DNA of 56,005 nt from an uncultured Duncaniella sp. (lineage in GTDB: Bacteria; Bacteroidota; Bacteroidia; Bacteroidales; Muribaculaceae): the NCBI GenBank assembly GCA_910586305.1, contig CAJUGS010000019.1:1-56005 (forward strand). Reading direction: 5' to 3'. Under the pieces are notes generated by a model. The model was not told the DNA's origin. It worked only from the letters and a program-made list of their open reading frames with translations, and did not search any database. Made by a program: the position numbers and the translations under genes. How positions within the stretch are numbered: the first letter of the stretch is position 1; the number at the start of each line of letters is the position of its first letter. Shown here piece by piece: positions 16,554-26,554 of the stretch.

Positions 16554-19500
16554 ATGAAGAATCAGATCGATTGGCGTCGGCTCTTTGACGCTACCGCCCA
16601 TTCTTGGGGACGGACATTGGCTATCTGCACTCTTGCGGCAGGCTCATTGACAATGAACGCCGTGCAATCAGGCTCTCCTATATCGGGGGGGTAATTTCTA
16701 CTGGTAACCAAGCTGTTACATCACAGCAATTCATCAAAGGCACCGTAGTTGACGAGACCGGCGAACCGATGGTCGGCGTCACAGTAATGGCCGAAGGCAA
16801 GGCTGCCGAAGGCACATCTACCGATCTCGACGGCAACTTCTCGCTCAAGGCTTCGGCCGGAGCCACACTCACATTTTCCTATATCGGCTACGAGACCGTC
16901 ACTGCCAAAGCGGCTCCAGGAATGACCGTGACAATGAAGTCAAGCTCCGTGGAACTCGACGAAGTCGTGGCCATCGGATACGGAACAATTAAGAAGCGCG
17001 ACCTCACCGGCGCGGTTTCGTCTGTGAAAGCCGAAGACATCGTCCGCACACCCACAGGTAACGTAATCGAAGCAATCCAGGGCCAGGTGGCCGGTCTTGA
17101 CATCACCAGGACCAACGGCGAGGCAGGATCGGGCGTCAACATGACCCTCCGCGGAGCACGCTCGATCAACGGAGACAACAACCCCCTCTTCATCATCGAC
17201 GGCATCGAGGGCAACTATGAGGAGCTCAACCCCAACGACATCGCATACATCGAGGTCCTCAAGGGAGCATCCTCCACAGCCATCTACGGTTCGGCCGGTG
17301 CAAACGGTGTAATCATCATCACCACAAAGAATCCGCAGAAAGACCGCTTCACCATAAACTTCGACGGATACTACGGATGGAACACCATCAGCGAGTTCCC
17401 CGAAATGAACACCGGACAGCGCTACATCGACTTCCGTCGCGAAGCACAGCGCACCGCAGGCGTGTGGAACAGCCCCGCCGACGACGACAAGCTCTTCCCG
17501 TCTTATATGCAGAAACACATCGACGCCGGCAACTGGGTAGACTGGTTTGACGAAGCGTCGCAGACAGGCCACACCCAGAGCTACAACCTCAACACCACCT
17601 ACTCCAACGACCGCATGGACGCAATGTTCTCCCTCGGATATTACGACGTGGAGGGCATCCTCAAGGGCGACCAGCTCAAAAGATACTCGGCCCGCACCAA
17701 GCTCGATTTCCATGCCAATCCTTACGTCAACTATGGCATCAGCCTCTACGCCATGTATTCCGACAACGACCGTCGTTCCAAACGCATCTGGAACCGAGTG
17801 CTCAATATGCCGCCGCTCGGAGATGTCTACGACGAAAACGGCAAACTTGTCGACTACCCCATCGGCGACGGCAACATGAACCCCATAGCCGACAGCGACC
17901 CCAAGGCCTATGTAGGCAACAACAAGACCATCAGCGTCACACCCCAGGCCTATGTGGAACTCACGCCCCTAAAGGGACTCTCTGTCAAGTCGGTGCTCGG
18001 CGGATACTTCCGCAGCACAAAGAAGAGCGTCTACAACGGCACACACTCCTACCAGGCTCTTGAGAAAGGACTCGTAGACGCCACCATAGACAACGACTTC
18101 GTCTACAACTACAAGTGGCAGAACATCATCACCTACAACTTCGACATCAACCGCGACCACAAGTTCACCGTGACCGGTGTGACCGAATGGGCCAAGGACC
18201 GCATCGAGACAACCAACTCGACAGCCAATGGATTTGACACCGACGACTATGGCTACCACAACCTCAGCGCCGCCACAGGCACTCCCTCGGTAAAATCCTC
18301 GTTTACACAGACACAGAAGATGTCCTACGCATTCCGTGTCAACTACAGCTTCATGGGCCGCTATCTGGCCAGCGTCACAAGCCGCTGGGACGGTGCATCC
18401 ATTCTCGCCAAAGGCCACAAGTGGGACGTATTCCCCGCAGGCTCACTGGCATGGCGCATCAGCGACGAGCCTTTCATGCGCGACCTCAGATGGCTCAACA
18501 ACCTCAAGCTCCGCGCCGAATATGGTGTGAGCGGTAACGCAGGCGCCTCGGCCTATGCCACGCTCGACTACAGCCGTAACGGCATCATCGGATTCCAGGA
18601 TATCGCACAGGCCTACAGCGGCTACAATCTCTCTGTAGCAAATACCAACCTAGGCTGGGAGAAATCCTACAACGTCAACATCGGTCTTGACGCCGGATTC
18701 CTCAACGACCGCATCACATTCACCCTCGACTGGTACCGCACCGACACCAAGGACCTTCTCTTCAAGAAGAACCTGCCTTATGGAAACGGAGGCTACGGCG
18801 CATCGCCCTTCAATATCTGGGCCAACGTGGGCGAGACACGCAACACCGGTGTCGAACTTGCAGTGACAAGCCGCAACATCGTCAACCGTGACTTCCAGTG
18901 GACCACCACACTCACATTCTCCACCAACCGCAACAAGGTCATCAAGACCACCAGCGAAGGTCCGCTCCAGTTCGAAGACTACTACCTCATCCCCGGCCAG
19001 CCCATCCACACCTACTACGGATAAAAATATCTGCAAATCTGGGGCACAGACCAGGCCGAAGAAGCAGCCAAATACGGACAGAAACCCGGACAGGTCCGTG
19101 TGGCCGAGCAGGGCGATCCTGACTACAAGCTCAACAAGGACGACTACTTCGTGCTCGGAAGCGCCGATCCCAAATGGTCAGCCAGCCTTCTCAACAATTT
19201 CAACTATCGCAACTTCGACCTCAGCTTCCTCCTCATAGCCCGCTGGGACTGGACAATCCCCTACGGTCTCACCGGCTGGTTCCGCACCGACGGTCTCTCT
19301 CCCTCTCCCGCCGTCTGCGACTACTGGACTCCCGAAAACCAGAGCGCACGCTATCCCCGTCCCGACGCAAGCGTGTCAAACGGCCAGGACCCCTACCAGC
19401 AGTGGATAAACTATTATGACGGATCATACCTCAAGGTGAAAAACATCACTCTCGGCTACACCCTGCCCCGCAACCTGCTCAACAAGTTCGGAGTAGACAA

Positions 19501-19645
19501 GGCCCGCTTCTACTTCACCGCAAGCAACCCGTTCATATTCACCAAGAGCAAATACCTCAAGCACTACGACCCCGAAAAGGGCGGAGACGACGACCAGGCT
19601 CCACTCTCTAAGCAGTATGTATTCGGTATCAACCTTACATTCTAA
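16554..19645 (+). pseudogene. SusC-like TonB-dependent outer-membrane receptor, broken by a frameshift and a stop
   Basis: Intact, this would be a SusC/RagA receptor of about 1030 residues, importing a glycan across the outer membrane with its SusD lid. The ATG at 16554 gives a signal-peptide-like start (RTLAICTLAAGSL) but stops at 16692, just after seven G at 16685-16691. One more G would restore the frame into the carboxypeptidase-like domain (FIKGTVVDETGEPM), then the plug (LDEVVAIGYGTIKKRDLTGAV) and barrel. A second lesion is an in-frame TAA at 19022-19024, where relatives have Tyr (YYG-stop-KYLQIWGT). Reading continues in frame to 19645 and ends in VFGINLTF, a normal barrel end. The cause may be decay, phase variation of the G run, or sequence error. 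Confidence 0.85.
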
Positions 19646-19666
19646 AACCACTCAAAACGAAAAACG

Positions 19667-21481
19667 ATGAAACTATATAAATCAATCGCGTATGCAGCGG
19701 TAGCCGCTTTCGTCATGAGCGGCACAGCATCATGCAGCCTCGACGAAGAGAACCTGTCGGGCGTATCCACCTCACAGGAATGGACAACCCCCGGAGGTTT
19801 TGAAAAGAAAATCAACGACTGCTATTTCGACCTCGTGAGAATCATCTACGGCCAGGCCGAAGACACCTATGTGCTCGTGGCCGAGGGCGGTACAGACATC
19901 TGGCAGGATGCCAACGCCGACGGCACCAACGGCAACTGGAGCAAAATCCTGCGCTACGACGGCTTCGGATCGTCGACAAGCCTCTGCGACGAAAGCTACT
20001 CGGGATTCTACGGAGTGCTGAGCGCCTGCAACGCAGCTATCTTCTATGCCGACAAAGTAGAGGGACTCACCGAGGAGCGCCGCAACGCCCTTGTAGCCGA
20101 GGCCCACTTCATCCGCGCCCACGTACTCTTCAACATCGTCGAGGTATGGGGTGGCAAATATCTACCCACCAAGCCCAATTCCGCACCCGGCAGCAGCCTC
20201 TCGTGCAGCAAAGTCAACGACTTCTATAAAGTGATTCTCGAGGATCTCCGCTTTGCCATGAACAATCTGCCCGTCACACAGGAAGTGCGCGGCCACGTGG
20301 TGCGCGCGGCTGCCTACCACCTCTATGCCAAGGCCTGTCTGACCTACTCCACCTATACCGACGGTCTGGGCTATGCCGACGCCATCTCCGAAGCCGAGAG
20401 CAAGGAACTGCTCCGCGAGGCAAAGACCGCAGCCGACTACCTCATCGAAAATGCATCCGCTCTGGGCGTGAGACTCTACGAGGACGTGCGCGAGGTGTTT
20501 GACGAGAAGAACAACAAGACCTGCGAGGAGGCCCTCTTCATAGTGACCCATTCATCAATCCCGTCCTACAATCCCCGTGGCAACTACTTCAACCGTGCAT
20601 GGAAACACTCCGGAGCCTACAATGCCAATACCGCCGGAATATTCCTCGACGGCCTGGTGGCAAGCTACAGCACCGAGGTAAACGGACTTTCGACAGAGAA
20701 GCTTGCCAAGTGCAACTGCTACATGGAGCCTTCCAAGTATATGCTTGACCTCTATGTACCCGGCGACCTTCGCTATGAGGCCTTCTTCAACGATGTATAT
20801 TATGTGAACAAAGCCACCGACGAGACCGGTACAGCCTATACATGGAGCAAGACCGACGCCAACCGCTACGGACTCGACGAAAAGCGCGTGGGAAATCCCG
20901 CCTACAACGTGACCATCGGCGACACCGCAGTCTATCTCTCGCGCCACACCTGGAACCAGGAGCAGCGCGACAACTGCCGCTACGCGCTCGTTAACCTCTC
21001 GGACAACTATGCCGATCCCGAACGCCCGCTTAAATTCTTCCCCAGCCTGAAGAAAGGCGACTGTCCCTCGCTGTATGCCGGCCAGCCCAACAAGCCCTAC
21101 TCATCGGCCGACTGTATCATCTACCGCCTCGGCGAGACCTACCTTCTCTCGGCCGAAATCGAGTGGAGACTCGGCAATCCTTCCGCATCGCGCATCAACA
21201 CCATTCGCAACCGCGCCTGCAAGGCCCGCGACAACAGCATGGACATCACAGCCTCACAGATCGACCAGGACTTCCTGCTCGACGAGTATGCCCGCGAGAT
21301 GATAGGCGAATGGAACCGCTGGATGACCCTCAAGCGCTTCCGCGCATTTGAGTCACGAGTGGCCAAGGCCAACAAGCAGATCAAGAACTTCAACAAGAAC
21401 GTTCACTATCTGCGCCCCATCCCCAACAGTGAAATGCTGCTCCTCGACAACGCCGAAGAGTATCAGAACCCCGGATATTGA
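19667..21481 (+). CDS. SusD/RagB-family outer-membrane lipoprotein
   Basis: A 604-residue surface lipoprotein. The lipobox is TASC with Cys23. The SusD fold is visible as TPR-like helices (YSGFYGVLSACNAAIFYADKV, EAHFIRAHVLFNIVEVWGG, RAAAYHLYAKACLTY) and the C-terminal RINTIRNRACKARD, YAREMIGEWNRWMTLKRF and LRPIPNSEMLLLDNAEEYQNPGY. It binds glycan and acts as the lid of the SusC barrel. It is 21 bases after the SusC gene. It is intact although SusC is broken, and no glycoside hydrolase, lyase or sensor gene is next to it. The ligand is unknown. Confidence 0.95.
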   Translation: MKLYKSIAYAAVAAFVMSGTASCSLDEENLSGVSTSQEWTTPGGFEKKINDCYFDLVRIIYGQAEDTYVLVAEGGTDIWQDANADGTNGNWSKILRYDGFGSSTSLCDESYSGFYGVLSACNAAIFYADKVEGLTEERRNALVAEAHFIRAHVLFNIVEVWGGKYLPTKPNSAPGSSLSCSKVNDFYKVILEDLRFAMNNLPVTQEVRGHVVRAAAYHLYAKACLTYSTYTDGLGYADAISEAESKELLREAKTAADYLIENASALGVRLYEDVREVFDEKNNKTCEEALFIVTHSSIPSYNPRGNYFNRAWKHSGAYNANTAGIFLDGLVASYSTEVNGLSTEKLAKCNCYMEPSKYMLDLYVPGDLRYEAFFNDVYYVNKATDETGTAYTWSKTDANRYGLDEKRVGNPAYNVTIGDTAVYLSRHTWNQEQRDNCRYALVNLSDNYADPERPLKFFPSLKKGDCPSLYAGQPNKPYSSADCIIYRLGETYLLSAEIEWRLGNPSASRINTIRNRACKARDNSMDITASQIDQDFLLDEYAREMIGEWNRWMTLKRFRAFESRVAKANKQIKNFNKNVHYLRPIPNSEMLLLDNAEEYQNPGY

Positions 21482-21506
21482 TACCGGTCCAAGACACCAA
21501 TCACAT

Positions 21507-21548
21507 AGAAAAGGTGTGGAAGAGCTTCGGCTTTTCCACACCTTTTCT
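21507..21548 (+). terminator. Terminator after susD
   Basis: A perfect 15-base pair stem joins 21507-21521 and 21534-21548. It extends inward by one G-U pair and AGC/GCT to a TTCG tetraloop, a very stable loop. The right arm ends in CTTTTCT, and T-rich sequence follows. Confidence 0.85.
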
Positions 21549-21599
21549 CATTGCTTGTTTTTTATCTCTCTGAAAGGCGGGTATTTGGTGGATTTTCAT

Positions 21600-21607
21600 T
21601 AATTTTG
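21600..21607 (+). promoter_or_regulatory. -7 element of the lipoprotein-YfhO run
   Basis: TAATTTTG lies 17 bases before the ATG at 21625 and just after the susD terminator. No good -33 match is seen. Confidence 0.45.
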
Positions 21608-21624
21608 CGGGAAAATCGATTTTT

Positions 21625-22209
21625 ATGAAACACATTTTACCCTTCATCATTGCTCTGGCCACTCTGGCTCTGACTGCCACCTCCTGCGGAGGCGACAGCA
21701 CAAAAGAGCAGACAGTAGTCTCCGCCGATGTGGAGGAGCAGAATACACAGCTTGCCGAAGCTCTCTCTGCCGGCAACCTCAAGGCTGCCTCGGCCATGGC
21801 CGACAGTATGTCGCTTTTTGTCGACGATTTCACCCCCGAGCAGACCGTGCAGGTGCTCATGGCTTTCCTTACGGTCCACAACGACGCCGTGTCAAAAAAA
21901 GAAAGACGACGCGACCTGGAGACACTGCGCAAGTATGTGGATGTCTACGACATAGCCCTCAGCGTCAATCCCAAGGACACACGCGCGGCGTTTGAAAAAG
22001 CCATGCGCATAAATCCGACTGTCAATTTCGATTCCATCGCACAGTCGTTCAGAGAGAAACTGACACAGTATGACGCTATCCACGACGGATCCCTCATAAC
22101 CGACGAGCCTCAGCAGGCCGACACTGTCGCCGCCGACACCATGCCTGCGTCACGTCAGAATTCCGATAATCCTGCCGATCTACCCCTCGAACTCCGCCCT
22201 GCGGAATAA
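21625..22209 (+). CDS. Lipoprotein of unknown function
   Basis: A 194-residue lipoprotein with lipobox TATSC (Cys21). The mature part is mostly helical and acidic. It contains a central segment (LAEALSAGNLKAASAMADSMS, TPEQTVQVLMAFLTVHNDAVSKKERR) that looks like a small helical repeat domain, and a low-complexity tail rich in Asp, Pro and Glu. I do not recognise a family. It begins a probable four-gene run with the YfhO-like gene 19 bases downstream. Confidence 0.8.
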   Translation: MKHILPFIIALATLALTATSCGGDSTKEQTVVSADVEEQNTQLAEALSAGNLKAASAMADSMSLFVDDFTPEQTVQVLMAFLTVHNDAVSKKERRRDLETLRKYVDVYDIALSVNPKDTRAAFEKAMRINPTVNFDSIAQSFREKLTQYDAIHDGSLITDEPQQADTVAADTMPASRQNSDNPADLPLELRPAE

Positions 22210-22228
22210 TCCCCCCTCTGTTCACACC

Positions 22229-24769
22229 ATGGAATTTCTCAAGAATCCCAAGCTCCGCAAGCTTCTGGCTTTTGCGGGCGGTCTTGCCATCATCGCACTC
22301 ATAGCATTCGCGTTTTTCTATCCCGACGCCCAGCAGGGCAACGAACTGCGCCAGCACGATATGCAGCAGGGAATAGCCATCGGCCAGGAGGCCAAGGCCT
22401 TTGCCGAAGCCACCGGGGAGACATCGCGGTGGACCAACTCCCTCTTCTCAGGAATGCCCACATTCCAGATAGCCCCCTCCTATCCCTCAAGCTCGCTTTA
22501 TAGCTGGATCAACAGCGCCATGGGGCTCGGACTCCCCTCCCCGGCCAACCTCATTGCAATGATGATGACCGGATTTTTCATTCTCCTTCTTGTCATGAGG
22601 ATGAGATGGGGAGTGGCACTGCTCGGCGCGATAGCCTATGGCCTCTCCACCTACTTTGTCATAATCATAGGAGCCGGCCACATATGGAAGTTTGTCACAC
22701 TGGCTTATATTCCGCCCACCATTGCCGGTATAGTGCTGTGCTACCGTGGCCGTTATCTCGCCGGAGGCGCGCTTGCCGCCCTCTTTGCCATGATGCAGAT
22801 AGCCGGAAATCATGCCCAGATGACCTACTATTTCCTCTATGTCATAATCGGTATCGTCATAGCCACCGGTATCAGCGCGTTCCGAGCCAAGGAGATGCCC
22901 CGTTGGCTCAAAGCCACAGGAACACTCGCTGCAGCAGGAATCCTGGCTGTTACAGCCAATCTCCCGAGCCTCTACAACACTTACGAGTACTCCAAAGAGA
23001 CCATGCGCGGACGCCACAGCGAGCTCACCGCCCCGGCCTCGCAGGAAGGCGCGGAAGGACGCACATCTGGACTTGACAAAGACTACATCACTCAATACAG
23101 CTACCAGCCCTCCGAGACTTTCTCGCTCCTCATCCCCGACATAAAGGGAGGAGCCTCGGCCAAGCCCGAAAAGGGACGCATGGTGCCCGTGAGCCTCGGC
23201 GACCTTGACGGAGCTAAAGAGGCCGGAGAGCTTGAGCAGCAGTATCTCGGCTACATGAGCCAGTATTTCGGCGATCCAGAGGGAACCAACGGCCCCGTCT
23301 ACGTGGGCGCGCTCATAGTCGCCCTCTTCCTTCTGGGATGCGTCATAGTGAAGGGTCCCATGAAGTGGGCACTCCTCATCCTCACTGTCTTCTCCATCCT
23401 GCTGGCCTGGGGACGTCATGCCATGACGTTCACCGACATCATGCTGTCAATCGCCCCGATGTACTCCAAATTCCGCACAGTGGAGAGCATCCTTGTCATT
23501 GCCGAGTTCACCATGCCACTCCTCGCCGTGATGGCGCTGCAACAGCTCATCACCACTCCGGACTCATGGACACGCTACCGCAAACCGCTGCTCTGGTGTT
23601 TCGGCACAGCCATGGGCTTCTGCATCCTCGCCTGGGCTGTCCCCGGCTTGTTCGGAGAAGCCATCACCGACAACGACCGCATGATCGACGGCTATATCAC
23701 CTCGTCGCTTATGAGCCAGGGATATGACGCAGCCACCGCGCGCGGATTCTCACTCTCCAATCCCGACATATACAGTGCCGTCGAGTCTCTCCGCTACGGC
23801 CTTGTACGCTCTGACGCGCTCCGCAGCCTCCTCATCGTGGCCATAGGACTTGCCCTCATCGTGCTGTATATGAAACAGAAGCTCACCGCCTCGATAGTCA
23901 CCATAGCTCTTGCCGTCACAGTCCTGGCCGACCTTTACACTGTCAACAAGCGCTACATCAACCACAACAGCTTTGTGGCCAAGCAGCTCACCGTAGGTCC
24001 TCCCATAGCCAAGACCCCCGCCGACGAGGCCATTCTGGCCGACACCGCCATGAACTACCGAGTCATGGACATCCCCCGCTTCTACAGCGCGGACCCCTCC
24101 TACTACCACAAGATGATAGGCGGCTATCATGCAGCCAAACTCACCCGCTACCAGGACCTCATAGACCGACATCTCGGCGCGTTCACCAGAGGACAGGAAT
24201 CGGAGTCCGACTGGAATGTGCTGAATATGCTCAACGCCCGCTACGTAGTTGGAATGGACGGACAGCCGCTCCTCAACCCCGAAGCCTATGGCAATGCCTG
24301 GTGGGTCGACAAGGTGGAGTATGTCGACGGAGCCGATGCCGAGATGGACGCTCTCGACCGCATCAATCCACGCACCACGGCTGTAGCCGACTCCCGCTTC
24401 CGCGCAGCACTCGGCGAAGGTGTGGCCACGGCTCCCGGCGATACTATTTTCGAGACCACCTACGCACCCAACCGTCTCACCTACCACACCCGCTCGGCGC
24501 GTGGTGGCGTGGCTGTATTCTCAGAGATATTCTTCCCATGGGGATGGGAAGCCACTATAGACGGCCAACCCGCCGAAATAGGCCGTGCGGACTACGTGCT
24601 CCGCGCACTCCGCATTCCTGCCGGCGAGCACACTGTGGAGATGCGGTTTGATCCTGCGTCACTCCGCGTCACCGACAATGCCGCCACTGCCGCGATCATA
24701 GTCATCTACCTTGGTCTGGCCGGAGCTGTAGCCATGACTCTGCGCGGACACAAGAAGGAGAAAGAATGA
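22229..24769 (+). CDS. YfhO-family integral membrane protein
   Basis: An 846-residue polytopic protein with about twelve membrane segments, the first near residue 12-30. SLFSGMPTFQIAP (about 72) and a later soluble domain with YRVMDIPRFYSADPSYYHKMIGGYHAAKLTRYQDLID (about 610-650) match the YfhO family (PF09586) as found in Bacteroidetes. The C-terminal FFPWGWEATIDGQPAEIGRADYVLRALRIPAGEHTVEMRFDP is also typical. Bacillus YfhO is tied to glycosylation of lipoteichoic acid. Here a role in moving sugars onto an envelope polymer is inference only. It overlaps the next gene by ATGA. Confidence 0.88.
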   Translation: MEFLKNPKLRKLLAFAGGLAIIALIAFAFFYPDAQQGNELRQHDMQQGIAIGQEAKAFAEATGETSRWTNSLFSGMPTFQIAPSYPSSSLYSWINSAMGLGLPSPANLIAMMMTGFFILLLVMRMRWGVALLGAIAYGLSTYFVIIIGAGHIWKFVTLAYIPPTIAGIVLCYRGRYLAGGALAALFAMMQIAGNHAQMTYYFLYVIIGIVIATGISAFRAKEMPRWLKATGTLAAAGILAVTANLPSLYNTYEYSKETMRGRHSELTAPASQEGAEGRTSGLDKDYITQYSYQPSETFSLLIPDIKGGASAKPEKGRMVPVSLGDLDGAKEAGELEQQYLGYMSQYFGDPEGTNGPVYVGALIVALFLLGCVIVKGPMKWALLILTVFSILLAWGRHAMTFTDIMLSIAPMYSKFRTVESILVIAEFTMPLLAVMALQQLITTPDSWTRYRKPLLWCFGTAMGFCILAWAVPGLFGEAITDNDRMIDGYITSSLMSQGYDAATARGFSLSNPDIYSAVESLRYGLVRSDALRSLLIVAIGLALIVLYMKQKLTASIVTIALAVTVLADLYTVNKRYINHNSFVAKQLTVGPPIAKTPADEAILADTAMNYRVMDIPRFYSADPSYYHKMIGGYHAAKLTRYQDLIDRHLGAFTRGQESESDWNVLNMLNARYVVGMDGQPLLNPEAYGNAWWVDKVEYVDGADAEMDALDRINPRTTAVADSRFRAALGEGVATAPGDTIFETTYAPNRLTYHTRSARGGVAVFSEIFFPWGWEATIDGQPAEIGRADYVLRALRIPAGEHTVEMRFDPASLRVTDNAATAAIIVIYLGLAGAVAMTLRGHKKEKE

Positions 24770-25233
24770 ACAGCCTGACCCGATGGTGGAGGTCAAAAGG
24801 CCACGGCATCCATTCACCCTACGCTTTCCGCCTCATCACCGAGGCTCTGCCCGAGCGTGGCCGCTACTACGCCTACGACGAGATAGAGCAGCTTCCCGAC
24901 TCCCGTCGGCTCAAGCTGCTGTTCAGACTGGTGTGTGAGTTCACGCCATCCACTGTCTACGGCTTCATGATCAGCGACAACGAACGGGCCGTGATGCTGA
25001 TGGCCGACTCGCGCATAAGATTTGTGGACTCCCTCGAAGAAGCCGACCTGATAGTGGGCATACTGCCCGTGATGCTCCGCGAGGGACAGGCCGCTGTCTA
25101 TCCGTCGACCGGGCGCGCATGGACCAATTTCAAACGCCTCCTCCGTGAAGGAATGACATTTTCCAACGGTCGTACCGGTGTGGCCGTCAACCGCCACGGC
25201 ATCCCGCGACAGGACTACGAATCAAGATTTTGA
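24766..25233 (+). CDS. Short protein resembling the ends of a Bacteroidetes methyltransferase family
   Basis: A 155-residue protein. RWWRSKGHGIHSPYAFRLITEAL at the start recalls a Bacteroidetes group of predicted class I SAM-dependent methyltransferases that open with a HGxHSP motif. Those are around 230-260 residues, so this copy looks shortened. The usual glycine-rich SAM loop is not visible, and the middle (YGFMISDNERAVMLMADSRIRFVDSLEEADLIVGIL) keeps only a Rossmann-like pattern. Activity is therefore doubtful. It overlaps both the YfhO-like gene before it and the recombinase after it. Confidence 0.7.
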   Translation: MNSLTRWWRSKGHGIHSPYAFRLITEALPERGRYYAYDEIEQLPDSRRLKLLFRLVCEFTPSTVYGFMISDNERAVMLMADSRIRFVDSLEEADLIVGILPVMLREGQAAVYPSTGRAWTNFKRLLREGMTFSNGRTGVAVNRHGIPRQDYESRF

Positions 25234-26168
25234 CACGCTCCCTGCACGACATAGACAGTGTGGTCGACGAGTATGAGATGTCGCTGCGGCTCGACCGCGG
25301 CCTGTCAGACAACTCATGCGACGGCTATCTCCGCGATCTGAGAAGACTGCTGGGATGGCTTGCCGAAGGTGGCATCTCCCTGCGCGATGTCACCACGGAC
25401 ACCCTCAGACTCTACCTTGGCGACCTCCACGACCTCGGCATAGCCGAACGCACGCGTGCCCGCATGGTGTCGGGGCTCCGCTCGTTCTTCCGCTATCTGT
25501 CGCTCGAAGGCTATCTCGACACCGACCCTACCGAACTTCTGGAAAGTCCGCGCCTGGGCCTGCATCTTCCCGAGGTACTCACAGTGGAGGAAATAGACGC
25601 AATGATAGCGTCCATCGACACCGGCAAGGAGGAAGCCCAGCGCGACCGCGCCATGATGGAGACTCTCTATGGATGCGGGCTGCGAGTGAGTGAGCTTGTC
25701 AATCTCGAGATGTCGCGTGTGTATGCCGCCGAGGGTTATCTCATAGTCCATGGCAAGGGGGACAAAGAAAGACTTGTCCCAATGTCGGAGGCCTCTGTGG
25801 CCGAAATAGAAGCGTATCTCGACTGCCGTTCGCGTCTGCCCATAAAACCAGGAGAGGAGAACATACTCTTTCTCAACCGCCGCGGCCACCGTCTGACGAG
25901 ACAACGGGCTTTCCAGATAGTCCGATCTCTCGCCGAAGCCGCCGGAATACGCAAAAACATATCGCCACACACGCTGCGCCACTCCTTTGCAACACACCTG
26001 CTCGAAGGAGGTGCCAATCTCCGCGCCATACAGCAGATGCTGGGCCACGAGTCCATAGCGACTACACAGATATACATTCATCTCGACTCCACATCGCTGC
26101 GCGAGGACATCCTGCGCTTCCATCCCCGCAATGCAGTGAAGCCGGGGAACAAAGATTCACATATATAA
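25230..26168 (+). CDS. xerD: Tyrosine recombinase of the XerC/XerD type
   Basis: A 312-residue site-specific recombinase. The N-terminal core-binding domain covers about 1-105 and the catalytic domain about 115-295. All catalytic residues are present: R152 (CGLRVSEL), K176 (HGKGDKERLVP), H247 and R250 (SPHTLRHSFATHLLEGGANL), H273 (LGHESIATTQ) and the nucleophile Y282. It should resolve chromosome dimers at dif with a partner. Whether it is XerC or XerD is not certain. The TTG at 25230 is chosen as start because the N-terminal helix SVVDEYEMSLRLDRGLS is needed and no ATG lies before it. It overlaps the upstream stop, so translation is probably coupled. Confidence 0.92.
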   Translation: MTRSLHDIDSVVDEYEMSLRLDRGLSDNSCDGYLRDLRRLLGWLAEGGISLRDVTTDTLRLYLGDLHDLGIAERTRARMVSGLRSFFRYLSLEGYLDTDPTELLESPRLGLHLPEVLTVEEIDAMIASIDTGKEEAQRDRAMMETLYGCGLRVSELVNLEMSRVYAAEGYLIVHGKGDKERLVPMSEASVAEIEAYLDCRSRLPIKPGEENILFLNRRGHRLTRQRAFQIVRSLAEAAGIRKNISPHTLRHSFATHLLEGGANLRAIQQMLGHESIATTQIYIHLDSTSLREDILRFHPRNAVKPGNKDSHI

Positions 26169-26361
26169 TATATGTAGTATCGCGAAGTCTCCGGAGAGGA
26201 GAAGCACTGTGTGAAAATGCGAGCTGACTTTCCATCAGACGGCATAGCCGGCACACACGTATACAGCCATCACAATTCGTTACAAATCGGTTGCATTATT
26301 ACAAAAATGTAACAATATGGCAATATAGATTACAACCATAACACATTGATATAAAACATAT

Positions 26362-26406
26362 TACAGTCCGACGAAAACATTTTGTCAGGACTGTATCATT
26401 TTTTTT
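26362..26406 (+). terminator. Terminator after the recombinase operon
   Basis: An 8-base pair stem (TACAGTCC at 26362-26369, GGACTGTA at 26388-26395) extends inward through GAC/GTC and AAAA/TTTT with one bulge, and is followed within a few bases by eight T. It is 194 bases after the xer stop. The 385 bases from 26169 to 26554 hold this, the sigma-factor promoter and its leader, and nothing else I can support. Confidence 0.85.
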
Positions 26407-26415
26407 GTGAAATAA

Positions 26416-26446
26416 TTTTCAATCCGGAAATCAGGTAGTAATTTTG
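26416..26446 (+). promoter_or_regulatory. Promoter of the ECF sigma factor gene
   Basis: TTTT at 26416-26419, 19 bases, then TAATTTTG at 26439-26446. The start of transcription near 26452 rules out the upstream ATG at 26444 and gives a leader of about 100 bases. Confidence 0.55.
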
Positions 26447-26554
26447 AAATGTCAAACGAAACAACCCCCATCAAAACAAGGGCTCGCCTCCAAGACACAG
26501 TTCATCACAATCCAACGACAAAACACGTTTAACTACATCATAGGAGAAACTATT

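Noticed and set aside
16604..16612. ATG at 16604 as the true start of SusC
   Set aside because: It gives a non-signal-peptide start read in the wrong frame of the real N-terminus. The ATG at 16554 gives a proper signal peptide and shows the break is a frameshift.
19100..19645. The last 181 codons of SusC as a separate gene
   Set aside because: It is in the same frame as the preceding receptor, continues its barrel, and has no promoter of its own.
26444..26554. Longer N-terminus for the ECF sigma factor
   Set aside because: The ATG at 26444 overlaps the -7 box (26439-26446), so it cannot be in the message.
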